A stretch of DNA of 64,000 bases, from positions 16,016,130 through 16,080,129 of the forward strand of contig NC_084475.1 of the NCBI RefSeq assembly GCF_027409185.1, read 5' to 3'. Positions 62,260-64,000 of the stretch are shown here, piece by piece. The stretch comes from Cynocephalus volans. Lineage: Eukaryota; Chordata; Mammalia; Dermoptera; Cynocephalidae. Each line of letters opens with the position of its first letter. Positions within the stretch are counted from its first letter, which is position 1. The notes beneath the pieces were generated by a model. That model searched no databases. It saw only the letters and a program-made list of their open reading frames with translations, and was not told the origin of the DNA. Position numbers and translations under genes: made by a program.

Positions 62260-62353
62260 GGCTGGCCAGTTAGCTCAGTTGGTTAGTGTGATGCTGATAA
62301 CACCGAGATCCAGGGTTTGATCCCTGTACCAGCCAGCTACCAAAAATAAAAAG
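62260..62353 (+). mobile_element. tRNA-Ile SINE, M type
   Basis: TSD agatagttcaatgg (62,246-62,259) and agatggttcagtgg (62,354-62,367). Confidence 0.92.
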
Positions 62354-62424
62354 AGATGGTTCAGTGGCAAGGTCTGGTGTCCTCCTATCTGGCAAGGATC
62401 CTCGATGTCTGAATATTTTGTCTT

Positions 62425-62525
62425 AGGAGCCAAAATGAAATAATGCATGTAGTGTGTTTAGCTCAGAGCCTGGCCCACAGTAAGCTTTTAAGAAATGCTA
62501 GCTATTACTATTATTATCATCATTA
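62425..62525 (+). repeat. MIR SINE 3' end and an (ATT)n tract
   Basis: agctcagagcctggcccac, agtaagcttttaagaaatgc, then attattatcatc repeats. Confidence 0.65.
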
Positions 62526-62529
62526 TTAT

Positions 62530-63215
62530 TGTATCTGGACCATGACACTAAGATCATTGTCAGTCAAGACCAGGAACAAGGCTGGTTGCAAGGATGCAAG
62601 ATCATCCCAAGACCCCTCCCAGGTGGCCGGGCAACCTAAACCAGTTGTCACAGGGAACAACCCCTCCCCAAACAGTCTGACCACAGGAGAAGGTGAAGTG
62701 GTATGGCATATGAAAACCAATAATTTGTGTGGTAACAGATGCCATTTACTGGCTGTGTTTTATATGCCAATATAGCTAAGGGTTTTAATTGCCAACTAGA
62801 ATGTCAACTGTATCATGCCTTCCTTTGACTCTTATTATCAGCAATGCCATTAGGAAGAGAACCAGCTTGTGCTGAATACTGCCTATGTGCTAGACACTAG
62901 GAACAATGTGTCTCATCTAACTTCACTAAGCCTCACTAAGCCTCAGAGTCCTCGTCTGTAATAATGGCGGGGTGTTATGGGAAATAGTCAATAATGTACA
63001 TTTTCTTGCTTTCTGTAGGCTTGTTTCATTTGAAAGTAGGATAGGGTTGCTTGCAAATCAATTCTAATGCTTTTGGCTCTTTTGATCCCTTCTGTAGCTG
63101 AGTGTTCCATGAGATTTCACTCAGTCACAAAGCCCCCGGAAGTTTACTAATACCTCCTCTGTTCTGCTTTGAGCTCCAAAGATATAAAACAACTTGCTTT
63201 GAACTTTTGCTTGCA
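62530..63215. other. Flanking stretch, weak MIR-like signal only
   Basis: A weak MIR-like tract at about 62,880-62,960 (gtgctagacactaggaac, then cctcagagtcctcgtc). No gene seen. Confidence 0.4.
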
Positions 63216-63218
63216 AGA

Positions 63219-63310
63219 GGCTGGCTGGTTAGCTCAGCTGGTTAAAGCACAGCCTTATAACACCGAAATCACGAATTCAGATCCCCATACTGGCCAGCTG
63301 CCAAAAAAAT
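63219..63310 (+). mobile_element. tRNA-Ile SINE, M type, tail to tail with the RPS4X retrocopy
   Basis: ggctggctggttagctcagc to actggccagctgcc, then A7 and an AT-rich run that merges with the retrocopy's tail. Confidence 0.9.
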
Positions 63311-63446
63311 AATAAATTTTATTTATTTATTTATTTTTAATTATTTTGTTTATTTATTTATTTATTTTTAAATTATTTTTTTAAATCATGCTGTATTATC
63401 TTTAATTAGTACACAGACATTTCTAACATGTCACCCAGAGACCATT
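63305..63446 (-). other. 3' UTR and A-rich tail of the RPS4X retrocopy
   Basis: After the stop codon some 60 nt of RPS4X-like 3' UTR follow, with AATTAAA as the poly(A) signal. A tail of A runs and AAAT repeats (T-rich on the plus strand, about 63,305-63,385) then runs head-on into the A-tail of the plus-strand SINE that ends at 63,302. Confidence 0.75.

Positions 63447-64000
<554 letters not shown>

Overview
This is a mammalian chromosomal window, not a microbial one. It has long introns, a CpG-island promoter, many interspersed repeats and very little coding sequence. It holds the 5' half of GRB2 (growth factor receptor-bound protein 2) on the minus strand. From right to left these are a CpG-island promoter and noncoding exon 1 (about 51,712-51,900), intron 1 (6.7 kb), exon 2 with the start codon (44,926-45,030), intron 2 (42.7 kb), exon 3 (2,113-2,210) and the start of intron 3, which runs off the left edge. 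The two coding exons give residues 1-58 and two bases of codon 59. That is the complete N-terminal SH3 domain, unchanged from the GRB2 protein as I know it. The SH2 and C-terminal SH3 exons lie beyond position 1.

Right of the promoter (about 52.1-63.2 kb) is the 5' flank, made largely of old L2 LINE, MIR, MER5A, MLT1 and L1 fragments with younger SINEs inserted in them. At the right edge is a processed RPS4X retrocopy on the minus strand. It is cut by the window end but open over every codon that can be seen.

The organism is suggested by its SINEs. Some thirty copies derive from tRNA-Ile (A box TTAGCTCAGTTGG, B box GGTTCGATCC or GGTTCGGATCC), as monomers, as tRNA-tRNA dimers and as a GC-rich dimer with a shortened right half. 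This agrees with what I know of the CYN SINEs of the colugo (Dermoptera, Galeopterus). With a full-length 7SL RNA retrocopy and L1 3' ends of the kind seen in primates, a colugo is my best inference. The species is not proved here. Subtypes are called M (monomer), D1 (full dimer) and D2 (GC-rich dimer) below.

The only system at work is the GRB2 promoter with its spliced exons. The rest of the window records transposition: L2 and MIR first, then MLT1 LTRs, MER2, MER5A and a mariner-like MITE, then L1 and tRNA-SINE insertions, many with readable target-site duplications (TSDs). I found no CRISPR array, operon, intact LINE reading frame or second protein-coding gene, and no undescribed molecular system. 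The best leads are a one-armed match to MIR3678 beside the promoter, a GC-rich CCAAT-bearing block just upstream of exon 2, the open RPS4X retrocopy, and SINE structures that show how the dimer families formed. Repeat family names come from memory of consensus sequences, and boundaries without a TSD are approximate.
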